From assembly GCF_009915685.1 (NCBI RefSeq), contig NZ_JAABLP010000003.1: a DNA stretch of 64,000 nucleotides. One strand, given 5' to 3'. This DNA comes from Pannonibacter tanglangensis. GTDB taxonomy: Bacteria; Pseudomonadota; Alphaproteobacteria; Rhizobiales; Stappiaceae. The notes under the pieces are model-generated. The model was not told the DNA's origin and made no database searches. It was given only the letters and a program-made list of their open reading frames with translations. Position numbers and translations under genes: made by a program. This document shows positions 15,076-23,254 of the stretch, one piece after another. How positions within the stretch are numbered: the first letter of the stretch is position 1; every line of letters starts with the position of its first letter.

Positions 15076-16787
15076 GGCTGCGGCCGGTTCCCGGTCTCGT
15101 TGCCCTGGTCCTGGCAGGTCCGATCGCGCTCGGCCTGGTCTGGACGGGCCTGCCAGCGCTCGGCATCCTGCCGGCGGCCGGTGCCACCGGCCCGTCGCTT
15201 GCGCCCTTCGCACAGTTGCTGGAGACCCCGGGACTGGCGCGCTCCGTCCTCCTCAGCCTCTGCACCGGGCTCGCGGCCACGGCCCTGTCGCTGGCGCTGG
15301 TGCTCGTGCTCCTCGCCGGATGGCTGGACAGCGCGCCGTTCACCGGCCTGCGCCGGCTGCTGTCGCCGCTTCTGGCGGTGCCGCATGCCGCTGCCGCCCT
15401 CGGCCTGGCGCTGGTCATCGCGCCCTCGGGCCTGCTGATCCGTCTGGCAGCCCCCTTCGATGCCGATCTGGCCCGACCGCCGGACTGGCTGATCCTGCAA
15501 GACCCGCTCGGCCTCTCGCTGGTGCTCGGGCTGGTGCTGAAGGAAGTGCCCTTCCTTCTGCTGATGGCCCTGGCCGGTCTCAACCAGATCGACGCACAGC
15601 CCCGGATGCGGCTGGCGCAGAGCCTTGGCTATGGCCGGGTTGCCGGCTTCTGCCTCGCGGTCGCACCGCCGCTCTATCGCCAGATGCGGCTGCCCGTGCT
15701 TGCCGTGCTCGCCTTCTCGACCTCGGTCGTCGACATGGCGCTCATCCTGGGCCCCACCTTGCCGCCGACGCTGGCGGTGCAGGTGACACGCTGGATGGGC
15801 GATCCGGACCTGGCCTTGCGCCTGAAGGGAGCCGCCGGCGCGGTGCTGCAGCTCGGGGTCAGCCTTGCCGCCATCGCGGTCTGGATCGCGGGGGAACGGC
15901 TTGCCGCACGCCTCTGGCGGACCCTGGGCAGCCGGGGCGTGCGGGCCCGCAAGGACGGGATCGTGCGGGGCACGGTGCTGGCCCTGGTGGCCGCGCTCGC
16001 CCTGCTGGCGCTGGCAGGGCTTGCGGCTCTCGTCCTGTGGTCGGTCGCCGCCGGCTGGCGCTATCCCGACCTCCTGCCGGCCCGGATCGTCGCCACCCAT
16101 TGGCTGCAGGCAGCCCCCGACCTTGGCACGGCCATCAGCACCACGCTGGCCGCCGGCCTCGCTGCAAGCCTTGTGGCGGGCGTCCTGGTCGTTGCGCTGC
16201 TGCAGGACCGGCAGGGGGAAGAAAAGGACGCGGGCCACGACGCAGAGCGGGCGGATGGCCGCGCGTCCCGCTGGCTGGACCGGCTGATGTTCCTGCCGCT
16301 TCTGGTGCCGCAGGTCGCGTTCCTGTTCGGGCTGCAGGTACTGTTCCTCGACATCGGCCTCGACGGCAGCCTGCCAGCGGTGATGCTTGCGCATCTGGTC
16401 TTCGTGCTGCCTTATGTCTTCCTGTCGCTGCGCGATCCCTGGTCGGCGCTCGACCCGCGGTTCGAGCAGGTCGCCACGAGCCTTGGCGCCAGTCGCGCAC
16501 GCGTGTTCTGGCGGATCCGGCTGCCGCTGATGCTGCCGGCGCTGGCGACGGCACTGGCGCTTGGACTGGCCGTGTCGGTGAGCCTCTATCTGCCGACCCT
16601 GCTGATCGGCGGGGGGCGGGTGGTGACCCTGACGACCGAGGCCGTGGCGCTGGCCAGCGGCGGCAACCGGCCTCTCATCGCCGTGCATGCGCTGATGCAG
16701 CTGCTGCTGCCCTGCCTTGCCTTTGCCGCCGCCGCGCTGGCCCCGCGCCTGCTGCTGCCCCGTCTTCATGGCCGGAGACCGACCTGA
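15072..16787 (+). CDS. YnjC-like ABC transporter permease (double-length)
   Basis: A 571-residue inner-membrane permease with two consecutive binding-protein-dependent permease domains fused head to tail, as in YnjC and related ThiP/FbpB proteins. Each half has about six membrane spans and an EAA-like cytoplasmic loop: QSLGYGRVAGFCLAV in the first half and ATSLGASRARVFWRIRLP in the second, where the ATPase docks. The linker near residues 375-395 is charged (DRQGEEKDAGHD). Translation starts with GTG overlapping the TGA of the binding-protein gene, a coupling arrangement. Because both halves are in one chain, a single gene suffices for the channel. Confidence 0.88.
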   Translation: MRLRPVPGLVALVLAGPIALGLVWTGLPALGILPAAGATGPSLAPFAQLLETPGLARSVLLSLCTGLAATALSLALVLVLLAGWLDSAPFTGLRRLLSPLLAVPHAAAALGLALVIAPSGLLIRLAAPFDADLARPPDWLILQDPLGLSLVLGLVLKEVPFLLLMALAGLNQIDAQPRMRLAQSLGYGRVAGFCLAVAPPLYRQMRLPVLAVLAFSTSVVDMALILGPTLPPTLAVQVTRWMGDPDLALRLKGAAGAVLQLGVSLAAIAVWIAGERLAARLWRTLGSRGVRARKDGIVRGTVLALVAALALLALAGLAALVLWSVAAGWRYPDLLPARIVATHWLQAAPDLGTAISTTLAAGLAASLVAGVLVVALLQDRQGEEKDAGHDAERADGRASRWLDRLMFLPLLVPQVAFLFGLQVLFLDIGLDGSLPAVMLAHLVFVLPYVFLSLRDPWSALDPRFEQVATSLGASRARVFWRIRLPLMLPALATALALGLAVSVSLYLPTLLIGGGRVVTLTTEAVALASGGNRPLIAVHALMQLLLPCLAFAAAALAPRLLLPRLHGRRPT

Positions 16788-17485
16788 TGCCGCACGCCCC
16801 CATTGCTGCCTCCGCTGGCGCTGCCCCCACTGGCGCTGCCGCTCCTGCCCGGCCCGGCCCGCTCCGCTTGCAGGATGTCTGCCTGACGCTGGCCGGACGG
16901 CCGCTGGTGCGGCTGGACCGGGAGATCGCAAGCGGCGAGGTGCTGACGGTCATGGGCGCATCGGGCAGCGGAAAGTCGAGCCTGCTGCTCGCCCTGGCGG
17001 GTTTCGTGCGGCCGCCCTTCGCGCTGGCCGGACGGATCCTGCTCGGCGCGCGGGACCTGACGGGCGCGCCGCCGCAGGAGCGGCGGATGGGCCTGATGTT
17101 TCAGGCGCCGCTGCTGTTTCCGCACATGAGCGTCGGCGAGAACCTGCTGTTCGGGCTGACCGGCGGCGGCAGCCGCGCCGACCGGCGCCGGCAGGTGGAG
17201 GCGGCCCTTGCGGACGCCGGCCTGGAGGGCTTTGCGGACCGGTCGCCCGACACGCTGTCGGGAGGGCAGCAGTCGCGCGTCGCGCTGCTCCGGGTGCTGC
17301 TGTCGCAGCCGCAGGCCCTGCTGCTGGACGAACCCTTCTCGGCCCTCGACGCCGGGACCCGGGACGGCATCCGGCGCCTGGTGTTCACGGCCGCGCAGTC
17401 GGCCGGGCTGCCGGTGGTGCTGGTGACGCATGATCCGCAGGATGCGGCCGCCGCCGGCGGACCGGTGATCACGCTGGAGGGCTGA
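16787..17485 (+). CDS. YnjD-like ABC transporter ATP-binding protein
   Basis: A 232-residue ABC ATPase. It has Walker A GASGSGKSS (residues 57-65), a Q-loop in FQAPLLFPHMSV, the signature LSGGQQSR (about 157-164), Walker B LLLDEPFSALD with D near 181, and the H-loop in VTHDP. The first 25 residues are an Ala/Pro/Gly-rich extension. The ATG shares one base with the permease stop (TGATG). It completes a YnjBCD-type importer of unknown substrate placed next to the putA-putR pair, which may be coincidence. Confidence 0.9.
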   Translation: MPHAPIAASAGAAPTGAAAPARPGPLRLQDVCLTLAGRPLVRLDREIASGEVLTVMGASGSGKSSLLLALAGFVRPPFALAGRILLGARDLTGAPPQERRMGLMFQAPLLFPHMSVGENLLFGLTGGGSRADRRRQVEAALADAGLEGFADRSPDTLSGGQQSRVALLRVLLSQPQALLLDEPFSALDAGTRDGIRRLVFTAAQSAGLPVVLVTHDPQDAAAAGGPVITLEG

Positions 17486-17488
17486 CTG

Positions 17489-17974
17489 CTAGTCGGCGGC
17501 GTCCGCCGGCTCGGCCTGCAGCAGGCCATACTGCTCGATGCCGATGCGCGAGATCAGTTCGAGCTGGCTCTCGAGGAAATCGATATGGGCTTCCTCGTCG
17601 GCCAGAAGGTCCTCGAACAGCTTCTGGGTGACGTAATCCGCCGCATCCCGGCAGACTTCGCGGGCCTCGCGGTAGAGCGCACGGGCGGCATATTCGCCGG
17701 CGAGATCACATTCCACGACTTCCTTCAGCGACTGGCCGATGCGCAGGGGGTCCAGCGTCTGCAGGTTGGGCAGGCCCTCGAGGAAGATGATCCGCTCGAT
17801 CAGCCGGTCCGCGTGCTGCATCTCCTCGATGGATTCCTCGCGCTCCTTGCGGGCCAGCCGGGAGAAGCCCCAGTCGTCGAGAAGGCGGTTGTGCAGCCAG
17901 TACTGGTTGACGGCGGTCAGCTCGTGGCGCAGCGCGCGGTTGAGATATTCGATGACCTTGACGTCGCCCTTCAT
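17489..17974 (-). CDS. bfr: Bacterioferritin
   Basis: A 161-residue heme-containing ferritin that assembles into a 24-subunit iron-storage shell and oxidises ferrous iron. All di-iron ferroxidase ligands are in the canonical positions: E18, E51, H54, E94, E127 and H130, and the heme ligand M52 is present. I chose the ATG at 17974 because it gives the standard MKGDVKVIEYLN start and has an AGGGAGAG ribosome site; an upstream in-frame ATG would add 11 unconserved residues. The gene lies directly downstream of its partner ferredoxin bfd, separated by 71 bases, so iron storage and release are probably co-regulated. Confidence 0.97.
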   Translation of the reverse strand: MKGDVKVIEYLNRALRHELTAVNQYWLHNRLLDDWGFSRLARKEREESIEEMQHADRLIERIIFLEGLPNLQTLDPLRIGQSLKEVVECDLAGEYAARALYREAREVCRDAADYVTQKLFEDLLADEEAHIDFLESQLELISRIGIEQYGLLQAEPADAAD

Positions 17975-18045
17975 GCCTGTCTCTCCCTGATCCTGTTCCG
18001 ACGACATAGCGCCGGCGACGCGTTTGTTCCAGAGCCCCGCCGGCC

Positions 18046-18243
18046 TCAGGGCGTCTTGTCACACGGCTTCTGGTGGATGATGTCGATGACATTGGGGAAA
18101 CAGCCGCCACAGCGCGGCCGGCAGCCAAGCTTGCGGAACACGGCGCCCGGCGTGGGCAGCCGCGCATCGGGGTCGGAGCGCATTTCCTCCGCAGCCTCGC
18201 GCAGCTGCTTGTCGGAGAGTACGTTGCACGAACAGATGATCAT
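18046..18243 (-). CDS. bfd: Bacterioferritin-associated ferredoxin
   Basis: A 65-residue (2Fe-2S) protein of the Bfd family, which docks on bacterioferritin and reduces its stored ferric iron for release. The cluster ligands follow the family pattern C4-x-C6 ... C45-x2-C48; an additional C41 sits just before the second pair. The N-terminus MIICSCNVLSD is diagnostic. It precedes bfr on the same strand and is divergent from an SDR gene. A good promoter with a 17-base spacer lies about 70-100 bases upstream. Confidence 0.95.
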   Translation of the reverse strand: MIICSCNVLSDKQLREAAEEMRSDPDARLPTPGAVFRKLGCRPRCGGCFPNVIDIIHQKPCDKTP

Positions 18244-18320
18244 TGCCTGGTCTTGTTATCCGCAGCGCCCTTGCACCGGCCCCTGTCCGCTGCCAAGTCT
18301 GTCATAGAATGACCGCGCGG

Positions 18321-18349
18321 CATAAACTAAAGTTTCGTCTCCGAGTCAA
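18321..18349 (-). promoter_or_regulatory. Promoter of bfd with candidate iron-responsive element
   Basis: On the minus strand a -35 box TTGACT (plus-strand 18344-18349) and a -10 TTTATG (18321-18326) are 17 bases apart. The ten bases AAAGTTGACT covering the -35 recur at the promoter of the iron-type ABC importer (53095-53104). Two inverted repeats flank it downstream: AAACT-AA-AGTTT (18324-18335) and GTCAT-AGA-ATGAC (18301-18313), possible sites for an iron regulator such as Irr, RirA or Fur/Mur; which one cannot be told. Confidence 0.45.
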
Positions 18350-18394
18350 CTTTATCTGAGCCTCCCCGCCCCTCCTCCTGCAAGAGACCGCCCG

Positions 18395-19171
18395 ATGTCC
18401 GATCCCCATGCGCCTGCCTCCACTCCCGCCCAGGACCCGCGTCCCGCCATCGTGCTGACCGGTGCGAGCCGCGGCATCGGCCATGCAACCGTGAAGAAGT
18501 TCTCCGCCGAAGGCTGGCGCGTCATCACCTGCTCGCGCCATGCCTTCTCGACCAAATGCCCCTGGCCGTCCGGACCGGAGGATCATATCCAGATAGATCT
18601 TTCCGATCCGGAAAACCTCGGCTACGCGGTGCAGGAAATCCGCCGCCGGCTGGAGGCCAACGGCTCCAGGCTGCAGGCGCTGGTCAACAACGCCGGCATC
18701 AGCCCCAAGGACGACGGCGGCAAGCGGCTCGACAGCCTGTCCACGCCGATGCACATCTGGCGGCACGTGTTCCAGGTGAATTTCTTCGCACCCATCATGC
18801 TGGCACGCGGCCTGTTCAAGGAGCTGGAGGCCGCCCGGGGCTCCATCGTCAACGTGACCTCGATCGCCGGCATGCGCGTCCACCCCTTCGCCGGCACCGC
18901 CTATGCCACGTCGAAGGCGGCGCTCGCGGCGCTGACCCGGGAAATGGCGGCCGACTTCGGCCCGCACGGCATCCGCGTGAATGCCATCGCCCCGGGCGAG
19001 ATCGACACCTCGATCCTGTCGCCGGGGACCGAGAAGCTGATCAGCGACATTCCGCTGCGCCGGCTCGGACAGCCGAGCGAAGTGGCGGACACGATCCACT
19101 TCCTGTGCAGCGCGCCTTCGGCCTATGTCACCGGCGCGGAGATCCACATCAACGGCGGCCAGCATGTGTAG
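18395..19171 (+). CDS. SDR-family NAD(P)-dependent oxidoreductase
   Basis: A 258-residue classical short-chain dehydrogenase. The cofactor glycine motif is TGASRGIG (residues 22-29), NNAG is in the VNNAGISPKD segment, and the catalytic triad is S156, Y170 and K174 (YATSK). The C-terminus INGGQHV resembles the end of 3-oxoacyl-ACP reductase-like enzymes. An unusual insertion after the first strand (HAFSTKCPWPSGPEDH, about residues 49-64) replaces the usual short loop and suggests a subfamily with a special substrate or NADPH preference. It is divergent from bfd. The substrate is not predictable. Confidence 0.9.
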   Translation: MSDPHAPASTPAQDPRPAIVLTGASRGIGHATVKKFSAEGWRVITCSRHAFSTKCPWPSGPEDHIQIDLSDPENLGYAVQEIRRRLEANGSRLQALVNNAGISPKDDGGKRLDSLSTPMHIWRHVFQVNFFAPIMLARGLFKELEAARGSIVNVTSIAGMRVHPFAGTAYATSKAALAALTREMAADFGPHGIRVNAIAPGEIDTSILSPGTEKLISDIPLRRLGQPSEVADTIHFLCSAPSAYVTGAEIHINGGQHV

Positions 19172-19282
19172 CAATCATGATCGTCATTTTTGACAGTATT
19201 GATTGACTGCATTCGCGATTTCAGGCCGCTGCAGGCGACGGAGATGAAGGAATTCACGACGCTGTGAGCAGAGAATAAGTGA

Positions 19283-19297
19283 TTCACCTGACATTAA
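19283..19297 (+). promoter_or_regulatory. CtrA-like box before chemoreceptor 1
   Basis: TTCA-N7-TTAA, one base from TTAA-N7-TTAA, 51 bases before the receptor start. Exactly the same TTCA-N7-TTAA form precedes the next receptor gene. Confidence 0.35.
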
Positions 19298-19347
19298 TTT
19301 GATCGGCTCACCATGCGGTACAACCGATCTTGTTGATGAGTTGTATC

Positions 19348-21063
19348 ATGAAATCCCTGTTCTCCCGCCTGTCGATTGCCTCCGTCATGTCAGCGGCTTC
19401 GGCGACACTCGTGATCCTGTCGCTGCTGGTTGTGGGTGTGATCGTCCACTTCTTCATGACGGAGAAGGCGCTGCGGATGGCGGTGCACGAGCAGAACACG
19501 AGCCTGCGCGTCGCCGCCACCATCCTGGAGCGCGACGTTCCGGGGCTGAAGGTCCGCTGGGGCCGCGACGGCTCGGTCGAGCGCATCGAGGCAGAAAGCC
19601 TCCCTGCCTTCGACAGCCACACGATGATCGACACGGTGGGACGCATGACCGGCGACACGGCGACCCTGTTCGCCTGGGATCCGGCCCAGCAGGACTACGT
19701 GCGCAAGACCACGAACATCGTCAAGCCGGACGGCACCCGCGCGGTGGGCACGCCGCTTGGCAAGACCGGCGCGGTCTATCCCGTTGTTGTCCGCGGGCAG
19801 ACGTTCCAGGGTGAGGCCGTGATCCTCGGCAAGCCCTATTTCGCGATCTACCAGCCGATCGTGTCCGCGAGCAACCAGCCGATCGGCCTGCTTTATGCCG
19901 GGGTCGAGCGCGGCGGCATCATGGCGGGCGTGAGCGAGACGATGTCTGGCCTTGCGATGGCAACCGTGCCGGTGATCCTGGTCGTCATCGGTGTCACAGC
20001 CCTGCTGACGCGTCGCCTGCTGCGCCCGGTCACGGAGCTGGCGCGGACGACCGAGCAGATCGCGGACGACATGCTGGAGGTCACGATCCCCTACGTCGAG
20101 CGCAACGACCAGGTCGGCGTGATGGCGAAGGCCGTGGCCACCCTGAAGATCAAGTCGATGGAACGTCGGGACCTGGCAACGGCCCAGGAGGCGGCCGAGG
20201 CAGAGCGGACAGACCGGCAGAGCCGGACCATGGCACTGATCGGCGAATTCCGGGCCAGCATCCGCACGCAGCTTGCAAGCGTGGCGGAGACCGCCGGCAG
20301 CCTGACAACCACGGCGCAGGCCCTGACCGAAATCGCCCGCGGCAGCGCCGGGCACGCGACGGAAACGCAGCAGGCCACCAGCGAGGCGTCCGGCAATGTC
20401 CAGACCGTGGCCAGCGCCGCAGAGGAACTGGCCGCGTCGATCGGCGAGATCCGCCGTCAGGTGTCCCAGACCGCCACGGTCGTGGAGAAGGCAACCCAGG
20501 GCACCCGCATCACCAACGAGAAGGTCGAGGGGCTTGCGGCCTCCGCTGCCAAGATCGGCGAGGTGGTGACCCTCATCCAGGCCATCGCCGAACAGACCAA
20601 CCTGCTCGCGCTGAACGCTACCATCGAGGCCGCCCGCGCGGGCGAGGCCGGCAAGGGCTTCGCCGTGGTCGCGGCGGAGGTCAAGGAACTGGCCAACCAG
20701 ACCTCCAAGGCCACCGAAGAGATCTCGGCCCAGATCTCGGCGATCCAGTCTGCGACGGAGGATTCCGTCAGCGCCATCGCCGCCATCACGCGCACGATGG
20801 AGGAGGTGAACAGCTACACGAACGCGATCGCCTCCGCCGTCGAGCAGCAGGGCGCCGCAACGACGGAAATCTCGCGCAACGTGCAGCAGGCTGCCCGCGG
20901 AACAACTGCGGTCTCGGGCAGTGTGCAGCAGCTCGGCAAGGCGGTGGACGATACGGCGCGGTCCGCGGAACAGGTTCTGGCGGCGTCCGACACACTGTCC
21001 CGCCGGACGAGTGACCTGCGGCAGGAGATTGACGGTTTCCTCCAGGATGTGGCGGCCGCCTGA
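19348..21063 (+). CDS. Methyl-accepting chemotaxis protein 1 (Cache-type sensor)
   Basis: A 571-residue inner-membrane chemoreceptor. A membrane span at about residues 15-40 is followed by a periplasmic Cache_3/Cache_2-type domain containing RAVGTPLGKTGAVYPVVVRG and a YFAIYQPI strand, then a second span near 200-222, a HAMP domain (RRLLRPVTELARTTEQI) and a long cytoplasmic signalling coil whose tip has the invariant AEQTNLLALNATIEAARAGE. No C-terminal CheR/CheB tether pentapeptide is present; the protein ends DVAAA. Such Cache receptors often sense carboxylates or amino acids. ATG 19348 gives the usual short N-terminus; an in-frame ATG at 19336 is an alternative. It heads a block of four receptor genes. 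Confidence 0.92.
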   Translation: MKSLFSRLSIASVMSAASATLVILSLLVVGVIVHFFMTEKALRMAVHEQNTSLRVAATILERDVPGLKVRWGRDGSVERIEAESLPAFDSHTMIDTVGRMTGDTATLFAWDPAQQDYVRKTTNIVKPDGTRAVGTPLGKTGAVYPVVVRGQTFQGEAVILGKPYFAIYQPIVSASNQPIGLLYAGVERGGIMAGVSETMSGLAMATVPVILVVIGVTALLTRRLLRPVTELARTTEQIADDMLEVTIPYVERNDQVGVMAKAVATLKIKSMERRDLATAQEAAEAERTDRQSRTMALIGEFRASIRTQLASVAETAGSLTTTAQALTEIARGSAGHATETQQATSEASGNVQTVASAAEELAASIGEIRRQVSQTATVVEKATQGTRITNEKVEGLAASAAKIGEVVTLIQAIAEQTNLLALNATIEAARAGEAGKGFAVVAAEVKELANQTSKATEEISAQISAIQSATEDSVSAIAAITRTMEEVNSYTNAIASAVEQQGAATTEISRNVQQAARGTTAVSGSVQQLGKAVDDTARSAEQVLAASDTLSRRTSDLRQEIDGFLQDVAAA

Positions 21064-21082
21064 CCTGCCCAACCGAATCGGC

Positions 21083-21118
21083 AAAGGCCGGTCGGCGCCC
21101 TGCGCCGGCCGGCCTTTT
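21083..21118 (+). terminator. Terminator after chemoreceptor 1
   Basis: A 16-bp stem (AAAGGCCGGTCGGCGC with GCGCCGGCCGGCCTTT, one G-U pair) with a three-base loop ends in TTTT. It separates receptor 1 from receptor 2, so the receptors are individually transcribed. Confidence 0.85.
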
Positions 21119-21292
21119 CGTATGAAGCCGTGCAGAACGTATGACCCCGACGGACATGTCATTTCTGTCAGGGCTGCCGCAGAGGCAGCAACGTCAAATT
21201 TTACTATTATAAAATATATCTGAAGCAAAAAACATCAGTTCTGATAGAAAAAATCGTACGGTAAAATACTTATTTCCAATTTATTAATTTGG

Positions 21293-21311
21293 TTCACAAT
21301 CCATTAACCAT
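21293..21311 (+). promoter_or_regulatory. CtrA-like box before chemoreceptor 2
   Basis: TTCA-N7-TTAACCAT lies 40 bases before the start codon. The second half, TTAACCAT, is the strong CtrA half-site form. The surrounding 150 bases are strikingly A+T rich for this genome. Confidence 0.45.
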
Positions 21312-21350
21312 AATTTTCATAGCGTCGGATACTTCACGGAGGAAGGTCCG

Positions 21351-23066
21351 ATGACAACGGCACTGAACCGACTAGGCATTGTTACCGTCATTTCTGCAGC
21401 AAGCTCGCTTCTGCTCGTCCTGTCGCTGCTCACGGTGGGCGGCATCATGTACCGGATCGTATCGGCCGCCGCCGAGCAGCGCGCCGAGGACGAGAAGGCC
21501 AAGGATCTCGCCGCAGCCGCCTTGCTGATGGCACGCGACCATCCGGCCATTCAGATCACCTGGACGGCGGACGGCAGTCTGGCGCGGATCGCGGTTGACA
21601 CCCTGCCGGACATGTCCTCCAGCGGACTGGTTGATGACCTCAGCCGGATCACTGGTGGTACGATGACGATCTTCAAATGGGACCCGACCGCTGCGGACTT
21701 CATCCGCGTGGCCACCAGCGTGGTCGACGCGAGCGGGCGCCGGGCCGTCGGCACGCCGCTGGGACGCAACAGCGACGCCTATGCCAGCGTCGCACGGGGC
21801 GAACCGTTCTCCGGCGAGGTGACGATCCTCGGCACGGACTACCTTGCCAACTACTTTCCCCTCACCGCGTCCAACGGCATGCCCGTGGGACTTGTCGCCG
21901 TGGCAACGGCCAAGCACAAGCTGACCGCGACGGTCTACGAGACGCTGCAGACCCTGGCCCTGACGCTGCTGCCGCTTGTCGCTGTGGTCCTGTGCGTCAC
22001 GGTGGCCCTGACCCGCATCCTGTTGCGTCCGGTCACGCAGCTGGCGAACGTCACCGGCGAGATCGCGGCCGACCGGCTGGAACAGTCCATTCCCTTCACC
22101 GAGCGCAGCGACCAGATCGGCGTGCTGGCCAAGGCTGTACAGACCCTGCGCGAACGGGCCATGGAACGTCACCGGCTGGCGGCCGAGCAGCAACGCGCCA
22201 CCGCGGTCGAGCAGCAGCGCCAGGCCCGGATCCAGGCCCTCGTCAACGGCTTCCGCTCGACCGTGCAGACGATGCTGGGCGCGGTCGCAGATACCGGCAA
22301 GAGCATGATGGAGACGGCGCAGACGCTGACCGAAATCGCAGGCGACAGCTCGCGGCGGGCGCTGGAGACCATGTCGGCCTCCGAGGAATCCAGCACCAAC
22401 GTGCAGAACGTGGCCAGCGCCTCGGAAGAACTGGCCGCCTCGATCGGGGAAATCCGGCGGCAGGTGACCCAGACGGCGACGATCGTCGCCCAGGCCAGCG
22501 AAGGCACGCGGGTGACGAACGAGAAGGTGTCCGGTCTGGCTGCCTCCGCCAGCAAGATCGGCGAGGTGGTGACCCTCATCCAGGCGATTGCCGCCCAGAC
22601 CAACCTGCTGGCGCTGAATGCCACCATCGAGGCAGCCCGCGCCGGCGAGGCCGGCAAGGGGTTCGCGGTCGTGGCCGCGGAAGTGAAGGAGCTGGCCAAC
22701 CAGACGGCGCGGGCCACCGAGGAGATCGGGACGCAGATCTCCGCGATCCAGGGCGCGACCAACGAGGCCGTCACCGCAATTTCCGCGATCACGCGCACGA
22801 TCGACAACGTGAACGAATACACCAACGCCATTGCGGTCGCCGTGCAGCAGCAGGGCGCGGCCACCGACGAGATCACCCGCAACGTGCAGGAAGCGGCAAA
22901 GGGCACCAACGCAGCTTCCGAGAACACGGCCGTCCTGTCGAAGGCGGTGGACAAGACCGCACGGTCGGCAGAACTCGTGCTCGATGCCGCCGGAACCCTG
23001 TCCGACCGCTCCAAGACCCTGCGGGAAGAGATCGACGACTTCCTAGCCCAGGTGGCGGCCGCCTGA
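21351..23066 (+). CDS. Methyl-accepting chemotaxis protein 2 (Cache-type sensor)
   Basis: A 571-residue chemoreceptor, a close paralogue of the preceding one in length and domain order. It has a membrane span at about residues 12-35, a Cache domain with RRAVGTPLGRNSDAYASVARGE and GTDYLANYFPLTA, a second span near 200-222, HAMP, and a signalling domain with the conserved AAQTNLLALNATIEAARAGE tip. It ends AQVAAA with no tether peptide. The sensor domains of receptors 1 and 2 are related but diverged much more than the signalling halves, as expected after duplication and change of ligand. A GGAGGAAGG site precedes the ATG. Confidence 0.92.
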   Translation: MTTALNRLGIVTVISAASSLLLVLSLLTVGGIMYRIVSAAAEQRAEDEKAKDLAAAALLMARDHPAIQITWTADGSLARIAVDTLPDMSSSGLVDDLSRITGGTMTIFKWDPTAADFIRVATSVVDASGRRAVGTPLGRNSDAYASVARGEPFSGEVTILGTDYLANYFPLTASNGMPVGLVAVATAKHKLTATVYETLQTLALTLLPLVAVVLCVTVALTRILLRPVTQLANVTGEIAADRLEQSIPFTERSDQIGVLAKAVQTLRERAMERHRLAAEQQRATAVEQQRQARIQALVNGFRSTVQTMLGAVADTGKSMMETAQTLTEIAGDSSRRALETMSASEESSTNVQNVASASEELAASIGEIRRQVTQTATIVAQASEGTRVTNEKVSGLAASASKIGEVVTLIQAIAAQTNLLALNATIEAARAGEAGKGFAVVAAEVKELANQTARATEEIGTQISAIQGATNEAVTAISAITRTIDNVNEYTNAIAVAVQQQGAATDEITRNVQEAAKGTNAASENTAVLSKAVDKTARSAELVLDAAGTLSDRSKTLREEIDDFLAQVAAA

Positions 23067-23079
23067 CCGAATCAGATCG

Positions 23080-23110
23080 ACAGACGGCGGCGCGCCCTGC
23101 CGTCTGTTCT
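23080..23110 (+). terminator. Probable terminator after chemoreceptor 2
   Basis: ACAGACGGC (23080-23088) pairs with GCCGTCTGT (23099-23107) across a 10-base loop, followed by TCT. The T run is poor, so this may be a weak or factor-assisted terminator. Confidence 0.5.
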
Positions 23111-23214
23111 ACCTTTGCGGAATTTCACTGCAAGGAAACACTTCCAGATTGTATGACCGAAGCCTGCAGCGCAGGATTACTTTTTTTCAACGAAATGCGA
23201 CATGTGAAACCGGT

Positions 23215-23230
23215 TTAGTGTTCGCTTAAC
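23215..23230 (+). promoter_or_regulatory. CtrA-like box before chemoreceptor 3
   Basis: TTAG-N7-TTAAC, one base from the consensus TTAA-N7-TTAAC, 25-50 bases upstream of the possible starts of receptor 3. Confidence 0.35.
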
Positions 23231-23254
23231 CGGTGCGGGCGGCAAGATCCTTCC

